A stretch of DNA of 10,156 bases from SG8-41 sp035649495 (lineage in GTDB: Bacteria; Pseudomonadota; Gammaproteobacteria; Burkholderiales; SG8-41). The notes beneath the pieces are model-generated. The model was not told the origin of the DNA and made no database searches. It worked only from the letters and a program-made list of their open reading frames with translations. The translations under genes were made by a program, and so were the position numbers. The number at the start of each line of letters is the position of its first letter. The first letter of the stretch is position 1. Positions 1 through 5,870 of this stretch are shown one piece after another. The stretch spans positions 1 through 10,156 of the forward strand of contig DASRJL010000032.1 in NCBI GenBank assembly GCA_035649495.1, written 5' to 3'.

Positions 1-1196
1 TTCAGCCCGGTGATCTTGGCGACGCAGCCTTCCGGCGCAAGATTGCCCTTGAGGATGGCGAGATGGCCCTGTCGATACATCGGTTTGCCCCACGGCCGGA
101 TCACGTCCTGGTCGGCGCGCGGCAGGGGCACGTCTTTCAACTCCTGCGCCATCGTGCGGCCGGTGATCGTGAGGCAGTCGCCGTTCAACAGCCCGTGCTC
201 GTGGAGCAGCTTCAGCACCGGCGGCACCCCGCCTGCACGGTGGAAATCCACCGCCACGTAGCGGCCCGAGGGCTTCAGGTCGCACAGCACCGGCACTTTG
301 CGGCGCATGCGCTCGAAATCGTCTATCGACCACTTGACGCCGGCGGCGTGCGCGATCGCGAGGTAGTGCAGAACCGCGTTGGTCGAGCCCCCGGTCGCCA
401 TGACCAGAGCGACCGCGTTCTCTATGCTCTTGCGCGTCACGATGTCGCGCGGCTTCAGGTCTGCCTTGATCGCCTCTACCAGCACGCGCGCGGATTCGCC
501 GGCGGAATCGGCCTTCTCGGGATCCGGTGAAGCGAGCTGCGAGGAGCCCAGCAGGCTCACGCCCAGCGCCTCGAACGACGAAGACATGGTGTTCGCCGTG
601 AACATGCCGCCGCAAGCGCCCACGCTCGGGCAGGCGTTCCTCTCGATGCCGTCGAAGTCTTCCTGGGCCATCTTTCCCGCGGCGAGCGCGCCCACGGCCT
701 CGAATGCCGACACGATGGTCAAATCCTGGCCTTTCCACCGCCCGGGCCTGATCGTGCCGGCATAGACGTAGATGCCGGGAACGTTCATGCGCACCATCGC
801 GATCAACCCGCCCGGCATGTTCTTGTCGCAGCCGCCGCACACGAGCACGCCGTCCATCGCCTGGCCGTTGACCGCGGTCTCGATGGCGTCCGCGATCACT
901 TCGCGCGACACCAGCGAATATTTCATCGCCTCCGTGCCCATGCCGATGCCGTCGGTGATGGTGGGCACGCCGAACACCTGGGGCTTGGCGCCGGCGGCTT
1001 CGAGCGCCGCCATCGCGCGGTCCACGAGCGGCTGTATGCCGGCGTTGCAGGGGTTCATCGTCGAGTGGCCGTTGGCGACGCCGACGATGGGCTTCTCGAA
1101 ATCGCCGTCGCGGAATCCGACGGCGCGGAGCATCGCGCGGTTGGGGGAGCGGGCGGTGCCGTGGGTGATGAGCTGACTGCGCTTGTTGAGGGGCAT
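1..1196 (-). CDS. ilvD: Dihydroxy-acid dehydratase IlvD (3' end outside window)
   Basis: Dehydrates 2,3-dihydroxy-isovalerate and 2,3-dihydroxy-3-methylvalerate to the 2-keto acids in cytoplasmic valine, isoleucine and leucine synthesis. About 398 codons are visible from an ATG at 1196 (MPLNKRSQLITHGTARSPNR...). The frame stays open to the window edge, ending in ...GCVAKITGL. The short form of this family is usually near 560 residues, so roughly 160 C-terminal residues are missing. The expected iron-sulfur ligands are visible: Cys50 (in NPCN), Cys123 (GGCDKN) and Cys195 (GACGGM). Asp124 and Lys125 follow Cys123; in characterised homologues this lysine is carbamylated and helps bind Mg2+. The SVGACGGMFTANTMSS signature and GGSTNAVLH are intact. 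No strong Shine-Dalgarno is seen before this ATG, but the N-terminus aligns with the family. It diverges from lgt across a 53-bp gap. Identity is very secure. Confidence 0.97.
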   Translation of the reverse strand, partial: MPLNKRSQLITHGTARSPNRAMLRAVGFRDGDFEKPIVGVANGHSTMNPCNAGIQPLVDRAMAALEAAGAKPQVFGVPTITDGIGMGTEAMKYSLVSREVIADAIETAVNGQAMDGVLVCGGCDKNMPGGLIAMVRMNVPGIYVYAGTIRPGRWKGQDLTIVSAFEAVGALAAGKMAQEDFDGIERNACPSVGACGGMFTANTMSSSFEALGVSLLGSSQLASPDPEKADSAGESARVLVEAIKADLKPRDIVTRKSIENAVALVMATGGSTNAVLHYLAIAHAAGVKWSIDDFERMRRKVPVLCDLKPSGRYVAVDFHRAGGVPPVLKLLHEHGLLNGDCLTITGRTMAQELKDVPLPRADQDVIRPWGKPMYRQGHLAILKGNLAPEGCVAKITGL

Positions 1197-1249
1197 GGCG
1201 GGACCGTGGAAAGGGGAACGTATAATGAGCGCGTCATTCTAACAGCCTG
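1197..1249. promoter_or_regulatory. Divergent ilvD/lgt promoter region
   Basis: This 53-bp gap must hold the start signals of both divergent genes unless they lie inside the coding regions. On the plus strand a perfect TATAAT lies at 1221-1226, 23 bases before the lgt ATG. No TTGACA-like -35 box is visible at the right distance. On the minus strand TAGAAT (reverse complement of 1236-1241) is the best -10 candidate for ilvD, again with a poor -35. The lgt leader would be only about 17 bases, with no clear Shine-Dalgarno. The perfect hexamer is seen directly; its use as a promoter is inferred. Confidence 0.5.
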
Positions 1250-2071
1250 ATGCTAGTACATCCGAGCTTCGATCCCGTCGCTTTCCACCTCGGCCCGCTG
1301 GCCGTGCGCTGGTACGGGCTCATGTACCTCGTCGGCTTCGCGCTCGTCTGGATCGCCGGGCGCTACCGCATCAAGAGCCGTCCCGGGGGCGTATGGACTC
1401 TGAAGGACATGGACGACGCCCTGTTCTACGGAATACTGGGCACGCTCCTCGGCGGGCGGCTGGGCTACGTGCTCTTCTACAAGTTCGCGGAGTACGCGCC
1501 GACGCCGTGGAAGATCCTCTACGTATGGGAAGGCGGCATGTCGTTCCACGGCGGCTTCCTCGGCGTGGTGCTGGCGATGATTCTGTACGCACGGAGCCGC
1601 CGGCAGGACTGGCTTGCCATAACCGACTTCATCGCGCCACTCGCGCCGCTGGCGCTCGGCGCGGGGCGGATCGGCAACTTCATCAACGCCGAGCTGTGGG
1701 GACGGCCCGCGGACGTGCCGTGGGCGATGATATTTCCGCTCGCGGGCCAGATGCCGCGGCACCCGTCGCAGATCTACGAGTTCGCGCTCGAGGGCGTGGT
1801 GTTGTTCGCCGTGCTGTGGTGGTTCTCCGCCCGCCCGCGTCCGCGCGGCGCGGTGTCGGCGGCCTTTCTGATCGGCTACGGGGTGTTCCGCTTCGCGGTG
1901 GAGTACACGCGCGAGCCTGATTCGTTCCTGGGCCTGCTGGCGCTGGATCTCTCCATGGGGCAGTGGCTGTCGGCGCCGATGGTGATCGCGGGGGTGGCGC
2001 TGATGGCGTGGGCGTACCGGCAGGGAGGATCAGGAGCCAGGATCCAGGATTCAGGAGCCGCTAAGGGCTAA
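1250..2071 (+). CDS. lgt: Prolipoprotein diacylglyceryl transferase Lgt
   Basis: Inner-membrane enzyme that moves a diacylglyceryl group from phosphatidylglycerol to the lipobox cysteine of prolipoproteins, the first step of lipoprotein maturation. The 273 residues match the usual length and carry about seven hydrophobic segments. Signatures are intact: RWYGLMYLVGF near 20-30, GGMSFHGG with His100 (equivalent to E. coli His103), GAGRIGNFINAELWGR with Arg140 and Asn143, RHPSQIYE at 170-177, and GVFRFAVEYTREPD with Arg214 and Glu218. The ATG at 1250 gives an N-terminus that aligns with the family, although no convincing Shine-Dalgarno precedes it. The last 15 or so residues (GGSGARIQDSGAAKG) are encoded by the first arm of an intergenic heptad repeat and look like a non-conserved read-through tail. 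Confidence 0.97.
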   Translation: MLVHPSFDPVAFHLGPLAVRWYGLMYLVGFALVWIAGRYRIKSRPGGVWTLKDMDDALFYGILGTLLGGRLGYVLFYKFAEYAPTPWKILYVWEGGMSFHGGFLGVVLAMILYARSRRQDWLAITDFIAPLAPLALGAGRIGNFINAELWGRPADVPWAMIFPLAGQMPRHPSQIYEFALEGVVLFAVLWWFSARPRPRGAVSAAFLIGYGVFRFAVEYTREPDSFLGLLALDLSMGQWLSAPMVIAGVALMAWAYRQGGSGARIQDSGAAKG

Positions 2072-2110
2072 GCGCCGAATCCTGAAACCCGAATCCTGAA
2101 TCCTGAATTC
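2027..2110. repeat. Heptad repeat dyad at the lgt 3' end
   Basis: Two short arrays with a strict 7-bp period face each other. The left arm (2027-2060) has units starting at 2033, 2040, 2047 and 2054, all beginning GGA (for example GGATTCA). The right arm has GAATCCT at 2077, 2091 and 2098, GAAACCC at 2084, and a decayed unit at 2105. The right unit is the reverse complement of the left one (rotated). CAGGATTCAGG at 2045-2055 is perfectly complementary to 2095-2105, so an RNA hairpin with a loop of about 39 bases is possible. The left arm lies inside the lgt reading frame, and the right arm ends at the predicted Ada box. No poly-T follows. Function is unknown. Confidence 0.85.
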
Positions 2111-2118
2111 AAGAGCAA
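2106..2118 (+). promoter_or_regulatory. Predicted Ada box (operator for methylated Ada)
   Basis: The bases are AATTCAAGAGCAA. They fit the bipartite Ada operator known from E. coli: an A box AAT and a B box GCAA separated by six bases. The site is 75 bases before the ada start codon, on the coding strand, as expected for activation from just upstream of the -35 region. No strong -35/-10 pair follows; TAGAGT at 2150-2155 is the best -10 guess, and weak core promoters are typical of Ada-activated genes. The match is seen directly; the role is inferred. Confidence 0.6.
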
Positions 2119-2192
2119 GACCCGGAGTGCGGCGGTCTTTCATGAGGGCTAGAGTTCAACCGTCGAAAGTTAAACGCGTTGAAAGGAAGCCC

Positions 2193-3275
2193 ATGAATAC
2201 GACCACAAGGAATGAAATGCTCGCGGCTGCGACCGTGAGCGATCCGCGTTGGGCGGCCGTGGTTGCCCGCGACCGGAAAGCCGACGGCAGCTTCGTCTAC
2301 TCGGTGAAGACGACCGGCGTGTACTGCCGGCCCTCGTGCGGCGCGCGCCCGGCGCGACCCGAGAACGTCGCGTTCCACGCGACGCCCGCCGCAGCGGAAC
2401 GGGCCGGGTTCCGCCCCTGCAGACGCTGCAAACCGGGCGAGTCCTCGCTCGCCGAGCGAAACGCCGCCCGGGTGGCCCAACTGTGCCGGCTCATCGAGAA
2501 CGCGCCGCAGGCGCCCGGCCTGGAGGAGCTCGCGAAACGGTCCGGCATGAGCCCGTACCACCTGCATCGCGTCTTCAAGGCCGTCACGGGCCTGACGCCC
2601 AGGGCGTACGCGGTGGCGCATCGCGCGAAGCGCATCCGGGACGAGCTCGACCGGAGCGGAACGGTGACCGACGCAATCTACAGCGCCGGCTATAACTCCA
2701 GCGGGCGCTTCTACGAGCAATCGAACGAGCTGCTGGGCATGACGCCCGCAAGGTACCGCGCGGGCGGTGCGAACACCGAAATACGGTTCGCCATCGGGCA
2801 GTGCTCCCTCGGTGCGATACTGGTCGCCGCCAGCGAACGCGGCGTGTGCGCGATCCAGATGGGCGACGATCCCGGGCAACTGGCGCGCGACCTGCAGGAC
2901 CGGTTTCCGCGCGCCAATCTGATCGGTGGCGATGCGGGCTTCGAGAAGCTCGTCGCGACAGTCGTGGGCCTCGTGGAGGCGCCGCGCCTGGGCGCCGATC
3001 TGCCGCTCGACGTGCGCGGCACGGCGTTCCAGCAGCGCGTGTGGCAGGCGCTGCGGGAAATACCGGCAGGCAGGACGACGACCTATACCCAGCTCGCCAG
3101 GCGTATCGGCGCGCCGAAGTCGGTGAGGGCGGTGGCCAGTGCCTGCGCCGCCAACGCTCTCGCCGTGGCAATCCCCTGCCACCGCGTCGTGCGCAGCGAC
3201 GGCGGGCTCGCCGGCTATCGCTGGGGCGTCGCGCGCAAGCGCGCGCTGCTCGCGCGGGAGGCGGTCGCGACGTGA
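2193..3275 (+). CDS. ada: Ada: methylphosphotriester/O6-methylguanine methyltransferase and activator
   Basis: Bifunctional adaptive-response protein. The N-terminal domain takes methyl groups from DNA phosphotriesters and then activates transcription; the C-terminal domain removes methyl groups from O6-methylguanine. The 360 residues (E. coli Ada has 354) show, in order: the Zn domain with Cys45, Cys49, Cys76 and Cys79 (TGVYCRPSCGARPA, GFRPCRRCKP), where Cys45 is the methyl acceptor by analogy to E. coli Cys38; an AraC-type helix-turn-helix region at about 90-190 (MSPYHLHRVFK, SAGYNSSGRFYE); and the alkyltransferase domain at about 195-360 with IPCHRVV, Cys329 being the acceptor. The ATG at 2193 is chosen because AAAGGAAG (2182-2189) precedes it and the protein then matches the family. 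An upstream in-frame ATG at 2127 would lie in the promoter next to the Ada box. First gene of the repair block. Confidence 0.97.
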   Translation: MNTTTRNEMLAAATVSDPRWAAVVARDRKADGSFVYSVKTTGVYCRPSCGARPARPENVAFHATPAAAERAGFRPCRRCKPGESSLAERNAARVAQLCRLIENAPQAPGLEELAKRSGMSPYHLHRVFKAVTGLTPRAYAVAHRAKRIRDELDRSGTVTDAIYSAGYNSSGRFYEQSNELLGMTPARYRAGGANTEIRFAIGQCSLGAILVAASERGVCAIQMGDDPGQLARDLQDRFPRANLIGGDAGFEKLVATVVGLVEAPRLGADLPLDVRGTAFQQRVWQALREIPAGRTTTYTQLARRIGAPKSVRAVASACAANALAVAIPCHRVVRSDGGLAGYRWGVARKRALLAREAVAT

Positions 3276-4045
3276 ACGCACGGGACCGGACGGAGGCGCA
3301 CGTCGTTGCGGCGACGGCCGCGCGTAAACGGCACGCCGGCGACGTAGGGGCGCGCGCAGGCGCAGTGGACTGGACACGGGTCGCGCAGGATCTCGACGCC
3401 GGGGGCACTGCGGTCATCGAGCGTCTCCTCACGCGAGCCGAATGCGAGACGCTCTCGGCGCTTTACCCGGTGGCAGGCCTCTTTCGCAGCCGGGTGGTGA
3501 TGGCGCGGCACGGTTTCGGGCGCGGGGAATACCAGTATTTCACCTATCCGCTGCCGGAAATCGTGGCGGGCCTGCGCACGTCGGTTTACCCGCGCCTTGC
3601 GCCCGTCGCCAATCGCTGGAACGTAGCCATGGGCATGCCCGCGCGCTATCCGGAGCGACACGCGGAGTACCTCTCGCGCTGCCATGCCGCGGGCCAGCGC
3701 CGCCCGACGCCGCTCCTCCTGCGCTACGGCGCAGGCGACTACAACTGCCTGCACCAGGACCTCTACGGCGAGCTGGTTTTCCCGCTGCAACTGACGATAT
3801 TGCTGTCCGGGCCCGGGCGCGACTTTACCGGGGGAGAGTTCGTCGTCACCGAGCAGCGGCCGCGCATGCAATCGCGCGCCGAGGTCGTGCCGCTCGACCA
3901 GGGCGACGCGGTCGTCTTCGCCGTCAATCACCGGCCGGTGGAGGGCGCGCGCGGCGTGTACCGGGTCAAGCTCCGGCATGGCGTCAGCCGCGTGCGCTCG
4001 GGGAGTCGTCACACGCTGGGCATCATCTTTCACGATGCGGCCTGA
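3272..4045 (+). CDS. 2OG-Fe(II) oxygenase, COG3826/PF09859 family
   Basis: A 257-residue non-haem iron, 2-oxoglutarate-dependent oxygenase of a family that Pfam annotates, from gene context, as acting on damaged DNA. I know of no firm biochemistry. The conserved family blocks are strong: FRSRVVMARHGFGRGEYQYF (71-90), PTPLLLRYGAGDYNCLHQDL (145-164), GGEFVVTEQRPRMQSRAE (187-204) and RHTLGIIFHD (246-255). The iron ligands are probably His161, Asp163 (HxD) and His236. The chosen start is GTG at 3272, which overlaps the ada stop as GTGA and has GGGAGG at 3256-3261. A second GTG at 3365 begins close to where the conserved region starts (VDWTRVAQDLDAGG) and cannot be excluded. The overlap implies translational coupling to ada and probable co-induction by alkylation damage. 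The substrate (DNA, RNA or protein) cannot be told from the sequence. Confidence 0.9.
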   Translation: MNARDRTEAHVVAATAARKRHAGDVGARAGAVDWTRVAQDLDAGGTAVIERLLTRAECETLSALYPVAGLFRSRVVMARHGFGRGEYQYFTYPLPEIVAGLRTSVYPRLAPVANRWNVAMGMPARYPERHAEYLSRCHAAGQRRPTPLLLRYGAGDYNCLHQDLYGELVFPLQLTILLSGPGRDFTGGEFVVTEQRPRMQSRAEVVPLDQGDAVVFAVNHRPVEGARGVYRVKLRHGVSRVRSGSRHTLGIIFHDAA

Positions 4046-4052
4046 GAACACC

Positions 4053-4080
4053 CGTCATGGGTCAGGCGTCATGGGTCAGG
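4053..4080. repeat. Tandem 14-bp repeat made of two heptads, after the oxygenase gene
   Basis: CGTCATGGGTCAGG occurs twice in perfect tandem (4053-4066 and 4067-4080), starting eight bases after the oxygenase stop codon. Each copy divides into two related heptads (CGTCATG and GGTCAGG), so the period is again 7 bp. Unlike the arrays after lgt and pit, no clear opposing arm follows, apart from a short GGGT/ACCC complement in the next 20 bases. I see no terminator-like T run here. Confidence 0.8.
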
Positions 4081-4195
4081 CGGGCTAGAACCCGTCTCAA
4101 AATGGTTTCATTTGCGTTCGTCGGCGATTTATTATTGTTTCTCTTGGCGTCTTGGCGTCTTGGCGTCTTGGCGGTTCGTCGTGAGTTTTTCGTGC
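4081..4195. other. AT-rich leader before alkB
   Basis: This stretch is clearly richer in A and T than the coding DNA around it, especially 4095-4140. It contains TATTAT at 4130-4135, a possible -10 box. TTTCAT at 4106-4111 lies 18 bases upstream and is a poor -35. I find no AAT-N6-GCAA Ada box on either strand, so alkB either has its own constitutive promoter here or is read through from the ada promoter. It ends in the octamer array listed separately. Confidence 0.4.
4143..4173. repeat. Octamer tandem repeat (CTTGGCGT, about 4 units) before alkB
   Basis: CTTGGCGT is repeated at 4143, 4151 and 4159, with a fourth copy at 4167 that departs in the last base. The array ends 22 bases before the alkB start codon. 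The longer in-frame extension of alkB would translate it as a repeated Trp-Arg-Leu-Gly-Val-Leu-like stretch, which no AlkB relative has; the array is therefore more likely untranslated leader. The repeat is directly visible; its function is unknown. Confidence 0.85.
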
Positions 4196-4849
4196 ATGAC
4201 AGCAGATCTGTTCGAGAGCCAGGCTGAATTCGAGGTGCGTGAGGAGCGGCTCGCGCCCGGCGCGGTCGTGCTTCGCCGCTACGCCGTGGCGCACGAGGCG
4301 GCGCTCCTCGCCGGGGTCCGGGAGGTGATCGCCGGCGCGCCGCTGCGTCATATGGTTACGCCGGGCGGATTCCGGATGTCCGTCGCCATGACGAACTGCG
4401 GTTCGCTTGGCTGGGTCACCGAGGAAGCGGGCTACCGCTACGACCCGGTAGACCCGCTCTCCGGCGGCAACTGGCCGCCGCTGCCGGATTCGTTCGTGGG
4501 CGTCTCGCAAAGCGCCGCGGCGCAGGCCGGCTTCAGCGGGTTCGTGCCGGACGCGTGTCTGGTCAATTGCTACGAGCCGGGTGCGCGAATGTCACTGCAC
4601 CAGGACAGGAACGAGCGTGATTACGACGCGCCTATCGTCTCGGTGTCGCTCGGGCTGCCGGCGGTGTTCCTGTTCGGAGGGGCGAAGCGCGCCGACCGGG
4701 CGAGGCGCGTGCCGCTCGCCCACGGTGACGTCGTTGTCTGGGGTGGACCGGCACGGCTGCGCTACCACGGCGTCGCGCCGCTCAGGGACGGGAGCCATCC
4801 GCTGACCGGCGGCTGCCGCTACAACCTCACGCTGCGCAAGGCAGGCTAG
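4196..4849 (+). CDS. alkB: AlkB: DNA oxidative demethylase
   Basis: Fe(II)/2-oxoglutarate dioxygenase that repairs 1-methyladenine and 3-methylcytosine by oxidative demethylation, giving formaldehyde. The 217 residues (E. coli has 216) align almost throughout: RHMVTPGGFRMSVAMTNCG (51-69), LGWVTEEAGYRYDPVDP (71-87), PDACLVNCYEPGARMSLHQD (118-137) and IVSVSLGLPAVFLFGG (147-162). Iron ligands are His135, Asp137 and His191; 2-oxoglutarate contacts are Arg208 and Arg214 (RYNLTLR). The ATG at 4196 is chosen because it reproduces the E. coli N-terminus (MTADLF against MLDLF). The frame is open back to 4112, but that extension crosses the octamer repeat. The Shine-Dalgarno is poor. It is the third alkylation-repair gene in a row, 150 bp after the oxygenase, and ends in a CTAG shared with the convergent SapC gene. 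Confidence 0.96.
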   Translation: MTADLFESQAEFEVREERLAPGAVVLRRYAVAHEAALLAGVREVIAGAPLRHMVTPGGFRMSVAMTNCGSLGWVTEEAGYRYDPVDPLSGGNWPPLPDSFVGVSQSAAAQAGFSGFVPDACLVNCYEPGARMSLHQDRNERDYDAPIVSVSLGLPAVFLFGGAKRADRARRVPLAHGDVVVWGGPARLRYHGVAPLRDGSHPLTGGCRYNLTLRKAG

Positions 4850-5595
4850 CTTTTCCTCGCGGCGGGCTGGCCCGTGCGCCGGTCGAGCAGTCGCCCGAAG
4901 TTCGAGAGCGAGATGAGGTGCGCGTAGACCCGCGACAATATCCCGCTTTGCGCCAGTTCCTTCAGCTTGTCGCCCGGCAGATCGGCCATCCTCTGCTCCG
5001 CGACGCGGTACATGCCGGTCATGGCAACCGGTGTGCCTTCGTTCGGGACGGCCTGCACGGTGAAGGCCTCGAGCAGACCCAGGTGGCCCAGGGTCTTGCA
5101 CATTTCCTCGCTGCGCAGGAGGTCCGCTTCGTACTCGAAAAGGAGTTTCTGGCGCTCCGCCCACGCCGGCAGCGGCTCGCCCTGCTTGTCGAAGAGCGCC
5201 TCGCCCTTGTCGCTGATCGCGCGCTTCTCGACGCAGGCGACGCGGTCGGCCTGCTCTTTGCCGTCAACGGTCACGCGCGTCATGCAGAAGGGAAAGCGCC
5301 GCACGTAGGCCGGGAGGTAAACGTTCTCCGCCCAGGAATTCTCCGTCGTCACGAACAGGTTCTGCTGGTTTTCCAGTCCCAGCACCACCATGGGGACGTA
5401 GCTTGCACCGTTGTCGCCGCTCACGAAGGCTATGGGGAAGTCGCGGCATGCCACCGAGAACTCGGTGAAGGACAGCGGCACCGCGCTAAGCGTCCTGAAG
5501 ACGAGCGGCAGCTTGCGGCTCTCCGGCAGCACCACGCGATGCTGCTTGGTGAGCGGGACGACTTCCTGGTAGCCGTAAGGCGGTCTGATGTCCAT
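4846..5595 (-). CDS. SapC family protein (PF07277)
   Basis: The 249 residues carry the features of the SapC family, named after a Campylobacter surface-layer locus but functionally uncharacterised. These are the near N-terminal block VPLTKQHRVVLPESRKL (13-29), EFSVACRDFPIAFV (45-58), YVPMVVLGLENQQNLFV (66-82) and VYLPAYVRRFPFCM (92-105). No signal peptide or transmembrane segment is visible, so the protein is probably cytoplasmic. The ATG at 5595 has GGGAG nine to ten bases upstream and follows a perfect TATAAT. In other bacteria SapC genes often sit near flavin-dependent halogenases and TonB receptors; none is present here, so context gives no function. Its last codons end in CTAG, which also supplies the alkB stop: the two genes converge with a 4-bp overlap. 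Confidence 0.85.
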   Translation of the reverse strand: MDIRPPYGYQEVVPLTKQHRVVLPESRKLPLVFRTLSAVPLSFTEFSVACRDFPIAFVSGDNGASYVPMVVLGLENQQNLFVTTENSWAENVYLPAYVRRFPFCMTRVTVDGKEQADRVACVEKRAISDKGEALFDKQGEPLPAWAERQKLLFEYEADLLRSEEMCKTLGHLGLLEAFTVQAVPNEGTPVAMTGMYRVAEQRMADLPGDKLKELAQSGILSRVYAHLISLSNFGRLLDRRTGQPAARKS

Positions 5596-5670
5596 GTGCC
5601 AGCGCTCCCAGGGGAAGGGTTACGGACCGGGGATTATATTGTAAAATTCTGCCCTCACGCTGTGCCAAGT
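5596..5670. promoter_or_regulatory. Divergent sapC-family / tRNA-Ala promoters
   Basis: Back-to-back signals occupy this gap. On the minus strand, toward the SapC gene, a perfect TATAAT is the reverse complement of 5633-5638; no good -35 is seen. On the plus strand, toward the tRNA, TAAAAT at 5642-5647 is preceded 16 bases upstream by TTACGG (5620-5625), which would start transcription about 17 bases before the mature tRNA 5' end. The two -10 boxes are only three bases apart, so simultaneous polymerase binding seems unlikely. Confidence 0.55.
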
Positions 5671-5746
<76 letters not shown>

Positions 5747-5749
5747 AAG

Positions 5750-5777
5750 AATGCCGGGATCTTCCGGCATTTTTTTT
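5750..5777 (+). terminator. Intrinsic terminator of tRNA-Ala
   Basis: AATGCCGG (5750-5757) pairs perfectly with CCGGCATT (5764-5771) around a six-base loop. The stem runs into eight consecutive T residues (5770-5777). It starts four bases after the tRNA CCA end and is the clearest intrinsic terminator in the window. Confidence 0.93.
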
Positions 5778-5870
5778 GATGGACCCCATGAGATCCGGGG
5801 GGCCGCCTTCTGGCAGAATAGCGCTCACGCCGCGCGCATCACGCCCGCGGGTAGAGCGACGATAACAACC
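5778..5870 (+). promoter_or_regulatory. Leader and possible promoter of the phosphate-uptake pair
   Basis: These 93 bases lie between the tRNA terminator and the DUF47 start codon, so a promoter for the following pair is expected here. TGGCAGAAT at 5811-5819 resembles an extended -10 element, with transcription then starting about 45 bases before the gene. No clear -35 and no Pho-box-like direct repeat is visible. The Shine-Dalgarno before the ATG is weak. The call is mainly positional. Confidence 0.35.

Noticed and set aside
1..1249. Plus-strand open frames opposite ilvD
   Set aside because: Several frames are open, but none shows a domain; the minus strand codes a continuous IlvD with all cluster cysteines.
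2127..2192. Longer ada start (ATG at 2127)
   Set aside because: It would start nine bases after the Ada box, has no Shine-Dalgarno and adds residues absent in the family; ATG 2193 has AAAGGAAG.
2109..3377. Open frame of 422 codons on the minus strand opposite ada
   Set aside because: It is a GC-rich shadow of ada; its protein is Arg/Ala-rich without recognisable domains, while the plus strand encodes a complete Ada with all catalytic residues.
4112..4195. Longer alkB start (ATG at 4112)
   Set aside because: The extension is translated octamer repeat and AT-rich leader with no counterpart in AlkB proteins.
4046..4195. Transposon remnant between the oxygenase and alkB
   Set aside because: Composition is odd and repeats are present, but there is no transposase fragment, terminal inverted repeat or target duplication.
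5751..5870. Longer DUF47 start (ATG at 5751)
   Set aside because: It begins inside the tRNA terminator hairpin and the added residues are not conserved.
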